DNA of 7,308 bases. Source: Deltaproteobacteria bacterium UBA5799. Lineage in GTDB: Bacteria > Desulfobacterota > GWC2-55-46. The stretch is from assembly GCA_002418185.1 (NCBI GenBank), contig DIDN01000037.1, positions 1 through 7,308 of the forward strand, given 5' to 3'. Position numbers and translations under genes: made by a program. The notes below the pieces were generated by a model that worked only from the letters and a program-made list of their open reading frames with translations, did no database searches and was not told the DNA's origin. This document shows, one piece after another, positions 1 to 5,618 of the stretch (position 1 is the first letter of the stretch; each line of letters begins with the position of its first letter).

Positions 1-47
1 CTGAAATCCAATTGGATTTCAGGGGGTTTTGATTTTTAATCGCCCCC
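1..47 (+). terminator. Tandem hairpins at the left edge, possible terminator of a gene outside the window
   Basis: Bases 1-22 form a perfect palindrome: 9-base arms CTGAAATCC and GGATTTCAG around AATT. It is followed by a T-rich run. A second hairpin overlaps it: GGGGG (22-26) can pair with CCCCC (43-47), and inside it GATT (31-34) with AATC (38-41). A plus-strand gene ending left of the window would find here a stem followed by T's. The first palindrome may extend beyond the edge, and it could equally be a protein-binding site. Which gene it serves cannot be seen. Confidence 0.4.
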
Positions 48-161
48 GAACAGAGAAGGCGCAATGTGATGGAGACCGAGAGACCTCTTCGCGTAAGGCA
101 TTTTTATGTCCCGGCCATTCCGCGGAAGGATAGAGTTAATTAATTTAAAAATCGAATAAAG

Positions 162-203
162 GAAAATGGGGGTTACGTGCAATGCCGTAACCGCGCCATT
201 TTC
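162..203 (-). terminator. Stem-loop terminator of the secreted-protein gene
   Basis: GAAAATGG (162-169) pairs with CCATTTTC (196-203), and inside it GGTTACG (171-177) pairs with CGTAACC (186-192) around an 8-base loop, with a small internal loop between the helices. Read on the minus strand, the stem lies about 10 bases after the stop codon of the 214-762 gene and is followed by a T-rich stretch (CCTTTATTCGATTTTT), as expected for an intrinsic terminator. On the plus strand the sequence after the stem is GC-rich, so termination is probably one-way. Confidence 0.6.
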
Positions 204-213
204 AGGGCGCTCC

Positions 214-762
214 CTAACGCCCCCTGTGCTCTTGTCTGTCCTTTTCCCGCTCCCGGTGGTGCTCCCTTCTGTCCTTCTCCCGTTCCCTCCGCTCTTCCCT
301 CATCTCCTTATGCCGTTCGCGCTTTTCTTCCCTTATCTCGCTCGCGCGTTCCCATCTCTTCTCTTTTTCCCACTGCCGCCAGTGCTTCCTTAGCTGGCCG
401 TAGGGGATCTTCCGGTGGCCGGGTGGCACCCTCCTGTAATCCGGAGGGAGCTTGATGAGCACCCTGGGGACGCTCCCCATCTCAATCACTACCCAGGGGT
501 CGCCGAACTCGACGGCCCTGTACCACCTGCCCCTGTGGGGCCTCCACCAGTATCCGCCGTAGAAGAAGACCTCGTCGCCTATGTCCGGGGCGAAGTATAT
601 GTACGTGCCCGGTATGACGACCACTTCCGGAGGGGCCTTGACCACTACGGCGGGCGGCGGGGCGTTTATGCCTATGTTAATGCTTATTTCGGATAAGGCT
701 GCGGGAGGGGCGAAGAGCAGGGCGATTCCGGTGGCTGCGAGCGCAAGCGACAGTCTTTTCAT
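214..762 (-). CDS. Secreted/periplasmic protein of unknown function with charged C-terminal helix
   Basis: This 182-residue protein starts with a clear Sec signal peptide: MKRLS, a hydrophobic stretch to about residue 20, and a likely cleavage site after A22-L23-S24. The mature part has a Pro/Val-rich segment (35-50), then an aromatic segment (54-92) with VIPGTYIYF, FFYGGYWWRP, GRWYRA and GDPWVVI. The block VPPGHRKIPYGQLRKHWR follows at 112-129. I recall this arrangement from uncharacterised exported proteins of deltaproteobacteria and Nitrospirota. From about 130 to the end the sequence is almost only K, R, E, H, D and Q, with a repeated REKDR(R/Q)EH unit, predicting a long solvent-exposed charged helix. 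The ATG is supported by GAGGAA a few bases upstream and an extended -10 promoter. It has its own terminator and looks monocistronic. Function is unknown; a cell-envelope role is inferred only from export. Confidence 0.8.
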   Translation of the reverse strand: MKRLSLALAATGIALLFAPPAALSEISINIGINAPPPAVVVKAPPEVVVIPGTYIYFAPDIGDEVFFYGGYWWRPHRGRWYRAVEFGDPWVVIEMGSVPRVLIKLPPDYRRVPPGHRKIPYGQLRKHWRQWEKEKRWERASEIREEKRERHKEMREERREREKDRREHHREREKDRQEHRGR

Positions 763-790
763 CCGTTCCTCACAGGGTTTATTTGTGAAG

Positions 791-799
791 AGTATAGCA
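791..799 (-). promoter_or_regulatory. Extended -10 promoter of the secreted-protein gene
   Basis: On the minus strand these bases read TGCTATACT: a -10 hexamer TATACT (five of six to consensus) preceded by the extended -10 TGn. No good -35 hexamer is seen at 16-18 bases, which is usual for extended -10 promoters. The predicted start is near 784, giving a leader of about 20 nt that contains the GAGGAA ribosome site. Confidence 0.45.
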
Positions 800-938
800 G
801 AACGGAATCAGAATCCCGTATCAAAAGTTACATCGCGGGCTGGGGAACGAGATCAAGGTATTGGCAGTTTTTTCAAAAAAAACCGGGGTTGGCGTTTACA
901 GTGTTAACCTCCTGTCAATGAATCGCGGACAAGGGAGT

Positions 939-973
939 GAGGGCCGCGCCTTACGCCGAAAGGCGCGGCCCTC
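939..973 (-). terminator. 14-bp GC-rich hairpin overlapping the kinase stop codon
   Basis: GAGGGCCGCGCCTT (939-952) and AAGGCGCGGCCCTC (960-973) are perfect inverted repeats around a 7-base loop. The TAA stop of the histidine kinase (951-953) straddles the stem-loop boundary, so the last codons of the gene form one arm. There is no real T-tract after the stem on either strand (minus strand continues ACTCCCTTGTCC), so this may be a weak or factor-assisted terminator, or an mRNA 3'-end stabiliser, rather than a classical intrinsic terminator. Confidence 0.5.
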
Positions 974-3578
974 TGCCTTTCTCGGGAATACCGCTTTCCT
1001 TCTGATGCGCCCCTCGTTCAGCGTCCCGGTAGCCAGGACCTCGTTCAGGTATGCTGAAAAAGAAGCTTGCACCCTCTCCGGGAGCGGATTCCACCCAGAC
1101 CCTGCCGCCGTGCCTGTCGATTATCTTCTTGCAGACGGCGAGCCCGATGCCGGTACCCGGGTATTCCCTGCCGTGCAGCCGCTGGAACAGCTTGAATATG
1201 CGGTCAGCGAACCCTGGCTCCATCCCTATGCCGTTGTCCTTTACGCAAAAAACCCATTCTCCGTCCGTCCGGCTGGCCGATATCTCGATTGCGGGCGACT
1301 GCGCCGGCTTCCTGAACTTGATGGCGTTCTCTATGAGGTTCTGGAAGACCCTCGCGAGCTGTGTTGCGTCCCCGTGAACTACCGGGAGCGCCCCGGCGCA
1401 CCTTACATCCGCGTTCGTCTCCCTTATCGCCGCCGCGAGGTTGGAAAGCGCCTCGTCGCAGGCCTCCGCGGAGTCTATCTCCTGCATAGGCAGGGCGCCG
1501 TTCGTCACCCTCGAATAGGCCAGTATGTCGTTGATCATCGCGCTCATGCGCCTTGCGCCGTCCACCGCGTAACGGATGTACTCGCCGGCGGTATCGTCGA
1601 GCCTGGATTTGTAGCGCGATTCAAGGAGCTGCATGTAGCCCGCGACCATCCTCAGCGGCTCCTGGAGGTCGTGTGAGATCGCGTATGCGAACTGCTCAAG
1701 CTCCATGTTTGAGTCGGCGAGCTTGTCGAGCGCGCCGAGGAGCCCGGCCTCGGCCTCTATTCTCGTGCCCACCTCTTTTTTAAGCGAATCGTTCAGGGCG
1801 GAAAGCTCCGCGGTCCTTTCGCCGACCCTTTGCTCAAGCTCGTCCTTTGCCCTCCGGAGCCCCTCTTCCGCCCGCTTCCTTTCCGTAACGTCCCTCAATA
1901 TCTCGAGCTTGGATATCGTGTTGTCCGGGTTCCTGAGCGGCGTGTCGAGCAGGTCGTATGTCCTTCCGCTATTCGGGTCCGTCCATTCCCAGTGGACCGT
2001 CTCTCCGTCGAAGACGCGCTCATTGGGACACCAGGGGCAGACGCTCTGGCGCCCGTGGAAGTACGAATAGCACTTCCTGCCCTCTATCGGCCCGAACTTC
2101 CTAAGGAGCACCGGGTTTATGTACTCTATCTCGAAATCTCGGTTGGTTATGTAGACGCCGTCGTCCATGGTCTCGAGGATGCCCAGGAACTTGTCCCTCT
2201 CGAACTGCGCCGACTGCTCCGCCCTTTTCCTCCGGGTAATGTCCGAGAAGACCGTGACGAAATAATGCGGGCCCGGGCTGTAAGCTGACACAGCGAACCA
2301 TTTCCCCAGCGCCTCGCCGTAGGTCTCGAACTCCGTCCCCTCGCCGGCGAGCGCGACCTTCCCGTATATTTCGATGAAATCGGGTTTCGAATCCAGGAAG
2401 CCGGGGACGACTTCCGTCACCCTCCTCCCTATTACATCCTCCCTCTTAAGGCCCGTTATGCGCTCAAAGGCCCTGTTCACGTTCAGGAAGACGTAGTCTA
2501 CCGGCTCGTTGTGCTCGCCGATTATTATCCTGTGGTAGGCCGCCCCCTCCAGCATGTTCTCGAAGAGCGAATAGTACTTCGCCTCGCTCTCCTGCAGCGC
2601 CTGCTCCTGGCGCTTCCGCATTGTGATGTCCCTGTATACGCAGTGAAGGTACCTCTTCCCGGCGATCTCGACCGCCCTCACGTTGACGACTACGTCGCGG
2701 ATCTCCCCGGACTTCGTGCGGTGTTTCGTCTCGAATTCGCTTTTGCCGTAGCGGAGGACCTTTTTGATATGCGCTTCGGTCTGGCCCGGGGTCTCTATCG
2801 CCTCGTAGTCCTGCACCCGCTTGGTGGCGAACTCCTCGCGCGTGTAGCCGAGCTGGGAGCAGATGGAGTCGTTGAATTCGACCGGGAGCGCTGTCCCGGG
2901 GTCCAGCACCATGAGGCCGTAGGGTGACTGCTCGAAAAGGGTCCTGAACCGGCTCTCGTATTCCCTGAGCCTGTGCTCCGCCTCCTTGAGCGTGGAGCTC
3001 TCTGTCAGGGTCCACTTACCCCCGCGCCGGACGAGGGCGGAGCTGTGGTTGCAGACGACGTCGATGATGTCGGTTATCGTGCATTTCTCGATGCAGTAGG
3101 TGCATACGGCCAGAACCCTGTGCCTGCCTATGACTCCGTCGACGGCGTGCTCGTATTCAGCGAACTCCGCCCAGTCCTCGCGTTCGAGCCAGAAGGCGTT
3201 GCCGGAAAGGCGGAGCCCGTCAAAACCCCGCTCAAGCGCCTTCTCGAGCTTTTCTACCCAGCCCGAAAGCACCCTGCCATGGTCGAAGCATCCGTCCTTC
3301 AGGTACCACGAGTCATGCGGGACTATCTCTATCCGGCCCTCGGACAGGTGTCTGTCGAAATCCTGGACAGCCTTTCTCATGGCCTCGATTGCCTCGTCCG
3401 CGCCAAGGGGCTCGGAGGTGACCCATAAGCAGAATTCGTTATTCTCGAGTCCGGATTTGAAATATGGGACAAGGATGTCCAGGAGGTCCTGCTTATCGGT
3501 ATAGAACTGGCAGAAGTGAGTGCCCCAAGGGACGTCGCCTGCCGTCTCGATGCCTGTTTTCCTGATATTTCCGTCCAT
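951..3578 (-). CDS. MEDS-PAS-PAS-PAS sensor histidine kinase, cytoplasmic, orphan
   Basis: This 875-residue sensor kinase has no signal peptide or membrane segment. Residues about 14-185 form a MEDS domain (the DcmR-type sensory domain of methanogens and methylotrophs), beginning with VPWGTHFCQFY and containing C159, C162 and C166. Three PAS domains follow: about 205-320, 331-453 and 460-570, the first two ending DITxRKR and the third DVTERKR. The third carries the cysteine motif C503, C514-P-W-C517. A coiled coil (about 570-625) leads to HisKA, with H-box SHDLQEPLRMV and phosphoacceptor H636. The ATPase domain has N-box NLIEN (747-751), G1 DNGIGM (781-786), F-box IFKLFQRLH and G2 GTGIGL (808-813). 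All catalytic motifs are intact, so it should autophosphorylate and pass phosphate to a separate regulator. No receiver domain or response regulator lies next to it, so partner and signal are unknown. MEDS is thought to bind small organic or hydrocarbon-derived ligands; that role here is inference. The ATG is the first in frame before the domain, with a weak AAGAGAG before it. The last 30 residues lie beyond the ATPase fold. Confidence 0.93.
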   Translation of the reverse strand: MDGNIRKTGIETAGDVPWGTHFCQFYTDKQDLLDILVPYFKSGLENNEFCLWVTSEPLGADEAIEAMRKAVQDFDRHLSEGRIEIVPHDSWYLKDGCFDHGRVLSGWVEKLEKALERGFDGLRLSGNAFWLEREDWAEFAEYEHAVDGVIGRHRVLAVCTYCIEKCTITDIIDVVCNHSSALVRRGGKWTLTESSTLKEAEHRLREYESRFRTLFEQSPYGLMVLDPGTALPVEFNDSICSQLGYTREEFATKRVQDYEAIETPGQTEAHIKKVLRYGKSEFETKHRTKSGEIRDVVVNVRAVEIAGKRYLHCVYRDITMRKRQEQALQESEAKYYSLFENMLEGAAYHRIIIGEHNEPVDYVFLNVNRAFERITGLKREDVIGRRVTEVVPGFLDSKPDFIEIYGKVALAGEGTEFETYGEALGKWFAVSAYSPGPHYFVTVFSDITRRKRAEQSAQFERDKFLGILETMDDGVYITNRDFEIEYINPVLLRKFGPIEGRKCYSYFHGRQSVCPWCPNERVFDGETVHWEWTDPNSGRTYDLLDTPLRNPDNTISKLEILRDVTERKRAEEGLRRAKDELEQRVGERTAELSALNDSLKKEVGTRIEAEAGLLGALDKLADSNMELEQFAYAISHDLQEPLRMVAGYMQLLESRYKSRLDDTAGEYIRYAVDGARRMSAMINDILAYSRVTNGALPMQEIDSAEACDEALSNLAAAIRETNADVRCAGALPVVHGDATQLARVFQNLIENAIKFRKPAQSPAIEISASRTDGEWVFCVKDNGIGMEPGFADRIFKLFQRLHGREYPGTGIGLAVCKKIIDRHGGRVWVESAPGEGASFFFSIPERGPGYRDAERGAHQKESGIPEKGRGPRLSA

Positions 3579-3645
3579 CTCTCTTGCAGCCCTATTTTAA
3601 AACGCTCCGGTAAAACCCGGCTAACCAGTCGATATTTCACTTGAA

Positions 3646-3654
3646 ATTATAACA
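3646..3654 (-). promoter_or_regulatory. Extended -10 promoter of the histidine kinase
   Basis: Read on the minus strand, the bases give TGTTATAAT: a perfect TATAAT -10 hexamer with the extended TGn element. No convincing -35 hexamer lies at 15-18 bases upstream. Start of transcription would be near 3639, leaving a leader of about 60 nt before the kinase ATG. Confidence 0.5.
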
Positions 3655-3746
3655 TGGGCGGGTGACGGCAAAAACCGAATTCCAGAACGGAAAATTTTCT
3701 TCAAGACAGTGCGGCTCATGTGCCGAGCGGCGGGCCCGAAATTGTA

Positions 3747-3775
3747 AAATCCTTTTCCAGCCAGGCAAATCCTTT
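3747..3775. repeat. Two direct copies of AAATCCTTT, 20 bases apart
   Basis: AAATCCTTT occurs at 3747-3755 and again at 3767-3775. The 20-base offset is close to two turns of B-DNA, which would put a bound protein on one face of the helix. The pair lies about 100 bases upstream of the kinase -10 and about 80 bases upstream of the dyad before the glycosyltransferase. With nine bases per copy, chance is possible. Confidence 0.25.
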
Positions 3776-3845
3776 CAGGGCCCGGCGCTCTTCCTTGAAC
3801 CCTCATGATTTCAGGGGTCTGCCTGAGCCTTCGGGGCATGCGAAC

Positions 3846-3862
3846 TGTAAAAAGTATTTACA
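3846..3862. promoter_or_regulatory. Dyad TGTAAA-5-TTTACA, possible enhancer site for the sigma-54 promoter
   Basis: TGTAAA (3846-3851) and TTTACA (3857-3862) are perfect inverted repeats with a 5-base spacer. The centre is about 86 bases upstream of the start predicted for the sigma-54 promoter, where activator (bEBP) sites commonly lie. A single TGTAAAA half-site also occurs at 3743-3749. The activator is not identified, and no bEBP is encoded in this window. Confidence 0.4.
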
Positions 3863-3913
3863 TCGGCGTTTTCCAGGGCCGCGCCATTCCCGGTGAAATC
3901 AGCGTTTTGGAGA

Positions 3914-3928
3914 TGGTACGCTAATTGC
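3914..3928 (+). promoter_or_regulatory. Sigma-54 (RpoN) -24/-12 promoter of the glycosyltransferase
   Basis: TGGTACGCTAATTGC matches the sigma-54 consensus TGGCACGNNNNTTGC at every defined base except one (T for the C after GG). GG (3915-3916) and GC (3927-3928) have the required spacing. The predicted start is near 3940, giving a 26-nt leader that holds the strong ribosome site. Position, strand and match agree well. Confidence 0.7.
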
Positions 3929-3952
3929 GAACCTGAAAGAGGCAACGACCTT

Positions 3953-3960
3953 GGGGGAGG
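3953..3960 (+). promoter_or_regulatory. Shine-Dalgarno site that sets the glycosyltransferase start
   Basis: GGGGGAGG lies 5 bases before ATG 3966. An in-frame TTG at 3951 would put this purine-rich site inside the coding sequence, so 3966 is the start to use. Confidence 0.8.
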
Positions 3961-3965
3961 TTAAA

Positions 3966-4940
3966 ATGAAAAAACCGAGATTAAGCATCGGTCTTCCAGT
4001 GTACAATGGGCAGAAGTACCTTCGCCCCTGCATCGACTCCATACTGTCTCAAAGCTACGGGGATTTCGAGCTTATCATCTCCGACAACGCCTCCACGGAT
4101 TTTACCCCCGATATATGCACTGAATACGCCTCAAGAGACGGGCGAGTGAAATATTTCAGGAACAAGAAGAACCTTGGGGCTTCGATAAACTTCAACTCCA
4201 CTTTTCACAGGTCCGCGGGGGAATACTTCAAATGGGTCGCCCATGACGACGTATACGAACCGAGCTTCCTCGAGGAATGCGTTGCGCTTCTGGACAAAAA
4301 CCCAGCTGCCGTGTTGAGCCATCCGCTGACCAGGCGCATAGACGTCGAGGGAAGGCCGATAGGCGACTATGAACTCAAGCTGCGCACCACGGACGAAGAC
4401 CCGGTGCTCCGCTTCCGCGACCTCCTTCTTATCAAGCACGCCTGCTTCCAGGTCTTCGGCGTCATAAGGAGCGAGGTCCTGAAAAGGACCAAGCTCTTGC
4501 ACAACTACTCGGGTTCTGACAGGGTCCTCCTTGCCGAGCTCGCGCTTTACGGCAGGTTCCTGGAGGTGCCGAAGCACCTGTTCCTCAGGAGGAGCCATCC
4601 CAGTACGTCCGTGAACCTTTTCCCGGACGCAAACCGCCGCTACGAGTGGTTTGACACGTCTTTGGCCGGGAAGCTCCACTTCGCACAATGGAGGCTCCTG
4701 GCCGAGTATTCGAGCTCGGTTGCGCGATCGCCAATCCCGGCCCGCTCGAAGGCCGCCTGCTATCTTCATATCAATCGATGGGCGGCAGAGCACTGGAGAT
4801 ACTTCGCGCACGATATAAAAAATGCCGGTAAAGAGATGCTCCACGTAGAAGCCTTCTCGCGACTCATGCTGAGCGGGCTTCGCGCCACAAGGCACGGCGT
4901 GGTTTCCGTCTCGGGTATTTTAGGGATTTACAGGAGGTAA
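3966..4940 (+). CDS. Family 2 glycosyltransferase (GT-A fold)
   Basis: The 324-residue product from ATG 3966 is a cytoplasmic GT2 enzyme that transfers a sugar from a nucleotide-sugar donor, most likely in surface polysaccharide assembly. It opens with the family signature LSIGLPVYNGQKYL (residues 6-19), followed by LIISDNAST with D40, and the metal-binding DXD equivalent in VAHDD (D94, D95). A SGSDR block (182-186) corresponds to the acceptor/catalytic region, and RRSHPSTSV follows at 208-216. Residues 225-324 are a less conserved tail with no clear membrane helix. Donor and acceptor cannot be read from the sequence. No other polysaccharide gene lies in the window: the gene stands alone between its own promoter and terminator. 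The sigma-54-type promoter and upstream dyad suggest activator-dependent expression, which fits known sigma-54 control of exopolysaccharide and envelope genes; that link is inference. Confidence 0.9.
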   Translation: MKKPRLSIGLPVYNGQKYLRPCIDSILSQSYGDFELIISDNASTDFTPDICTEYASRDGRVKYFRNKKNLGASINFNSTFHRSAGEYFKWVAHDDVYEPSFLEECVALLDKNPAAVLSHPLTRRIDVEGRPIGDYELKLRTTDEDPVLRFRDLLLIKHACFQVFGVIRSEVLKRTKLLHNYSGSDRVLLAELALYGRFLEVPKHLFLRRSHPSTSVNLFPDANRRYEWFDTSLAGKLHFAQWRLLAEYSSSVARSPIPARSKAACYLHINRWAAEHWRYFAHDIKNAGKEMLHVEAFSRLMLSGLRATRHGVVSVSGILGIYRR

Positions 4941-4985
4941 TCCGCAGGCTTCGCTTTGCTGCATTTCAAAAAGCAGTATCGAAAA

Positions 4986-5025
4986 CAAAAACAGAGCAGC
5001 CCTGAAAAGGAGTGCTCTGTTTTTG
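4986..5025. terminator. Bidirectional intrinsic terminator
   Basis: CAAAAACAGAGCA (4986-4998) pairs perfectly over 13 bp with TGCTCTGTTTTTG (5013-5025) around a 14-base loop. On the plus strand the core stem runs into TTTTTGTATCTTTTT, 45 bases after the glycosyltransferase stop. On the minus strand it runs into TTTTTGTTTTCG, so it can also stop transcripts coming from the 6S/lpx side. It lies between convergent units, as expected for a shared terminator. Confidence 0.85.
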
Positions 5026-5105
5026 TATCTTTTTATCTGAACGAGCAAAAAATCTCTAATGGAAACGAGTGCTGACCGGAGAATCATGGAACGAAATGAA
5101 AGAAA

Positions 5106-5318
5106 ACAGGCGTCGGGTGGGCTGCTTTTTGCCAATCCGCAGGTTTCCTGAAGGCCTCTTTAGCCCTCCGGGCCTTCCCCTCGATGCCCTGACCGCTGTC
5201 GTTTGAGGCCGCGGCCATTCGGGGCACAGCCTCCAGGGCCTCTTTGGGTGGTTTGCACGCACCTTGCGGATGGGGGTCCAAGAACCCTGGCTCCAGCCCA
5301 GGCAACGCCTGTCTTTCT
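5106..5318 (-). ncRNA. Candidate structured non-coding RNA of about 210 nt, not recognised
   Basis: A GC-rich block between AT-rich flanks shows nested helices (plus coordinates): ACAGGCGT 5106-5113 with 5305-5312 (8 bp); after a symmetric 4x4 internal loop, TGGGCT 5118-5123 with 5295-5300 (6 bp); then ATCCGC 5135-5140 with 5266-5271 (6 bp). Inside are GCCCTG 5186-5191 with 5234-5239, stacked by GAGGC 5205-5209 with 5229-5233; AAGGCC 5151-5156 with 5171-5176; and a small CAGG-AAA-CCUG hairpin (5140-5150, sharing one base with the 6-bp helix). On the minus strand a TTGCGA-17-TAAAAT promoter predicts a start near 5318, six bases before the closing stem, and the 3' strand of the stem runs into UUUUCUUUC. 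I found no tmRNA, RNase P, SRP or riboswitch signature. Overlapping reading frames of 68-73 codons lack convincing starts and family resemblance, but a decayed gene is the main alternative. Confidence 0.4.
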
Positions 5319-5324
5319 ATTTAT

Positions 5325-5353
5325 ATTTTATCAGGTAACAAGGACTGTCGCAA
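5325..5353 (-). promoter_or_regulatory. Sigma-70-type promoter of the candidate structured RNA
   Basis: On the minus strand TTGCGA (5353-5348) and TAAAAT (5330-5325) are separated by exactly 17 bases (four and five of six to consensus). The predicted start is near 5318, just before the closing stem. The region between this and the 6S RNA end is AT-rich and without a gene. Confidence 0.45.
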
Positions 5354-5393
5354 GTGGAAGAACGAGGGGTCCGGGACCTAATTAAGCTTGAAA

Positions 5394-5576
5394 AACTTAA
5401 AGGGCGCATCCGACGGAGAAAAGACCAAATGAGCAGGTGGCGGTCCAGGAGAACGGTTCAGGCTTCCCTCACAGAGGATACTCGCGTATACCCTTGAGGG
5501 CTTGCTCACCCCGTTCCGGAAGGACCCCTAACGGGAACTGTAGCTCATCTCCATCAGATGCGCCCTTTATTCCATC
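5394..5576 (-). ncRNA. ssrS: 6S RNA, regulator of sigma-70 RNA polymerase
   Basis: 6S RNA mimics an open promoter, binds the housekeeping RNA polymerase holoenzyme and restrains transcription in stationary phase. The minus strand folds into one long rod (plus coordinates): closing stem 5398-5410 with 5557-5569 (13 bp), 5415-5419 with 5548-5552, TGAGC 5430-5434 with 5543-5547, then an open central region, GGTCC 5442-5446 with GGACC 5522-5526, GAACGG 5451-5456 with CCGTTC 5511-5516, and CCCTCA 5466-5471 with TGAGGG 5495-5500, capped by an ATAC-TCGC-GTAT hairpin. Between the last two helices the RNA has GGUGAGCA (5510-5503) facing AAGCCU (5465-5460). As I recall it, E. coli 6S RNA has these same sequences at the same place, and CAGU(U)CCC at the 5' side of the central bubble. 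Length (about 170-190 nt) fits. A strong promoter lies just upstream. Exact ends are estimates; a transcript from near 5583 is predicted. Confidence 0.82.
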
Positions 5577-5589
5577 TTTTTCTATCTTT

Positions 5590-5618
5590 ATATTATCTCC
5601 AATGGAAATACTTGTCAA
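5590..5618 (-). promoter_or_regulatory. Sigma-70 promoter of the 6S RNA gene
   Basis: On the minus strand a perfect TTGACA (5618-5613) is followed after exactly 17 bases by TAATAT (5595-5590, four of six); GATAAT overlaps it at 15-base spacing. The start is predicted near 5583, about 14 bases before the 6S closing stem. The -35 box overlaps the TGA stop of the acyltransferase gene. Confidence 0.7.

Noticed and set aside
118..127. 10-base palindrome TTCCGCGGAA
   Set aside because: It is short, has no phasing to a promoter and no second copy in the window; chance is likely.
861..1676. 271-codon plus-strand frame
   Set aside because: It is antisense to the end of the histidine kinase, whose HisKA and ATPase motifs are clear on the minus strand. 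Its translation has no recognisable domain.
3621..3839. 72-codon minus-strand frame upstream of the kinase
   Set aside because: No ribosome site or recognisable sequence. It overlaps the kinase promoter, and its 3' part would be read only upstream of that promoter.
4131..4895. 254-codon minus-strand frame
   Set aside because: It is antisense to the glycosyltransferase, which has intact GT2 motifs and its own promoter and ribosome site.
5086..5151. Short plus-strand frame after CCGGAGA
   Set aside because: It has a fair ribosome site but only about 21 codons, no recognisable peptide, and follows a strong terminator with no visible promoter.
5084..5305. 73-codon minus-strand frame (and a 68-codon one overlapping it) in the gap
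   Set aside because: It starts with TTG without a good ribosome site, resembles no family I know, and lies in the region with better support as a structured RNA. A decayed gene is not fully excluded.
5501..5526. CCGGAAGG resembling the SRP RNA tetraloop region
   Set aside because: On the plus strand the flanking SRP sequences (GGUCAGG, AGCAGCC) are absent, and the segment is accounted for by 6S RNA helices on the minus strand.
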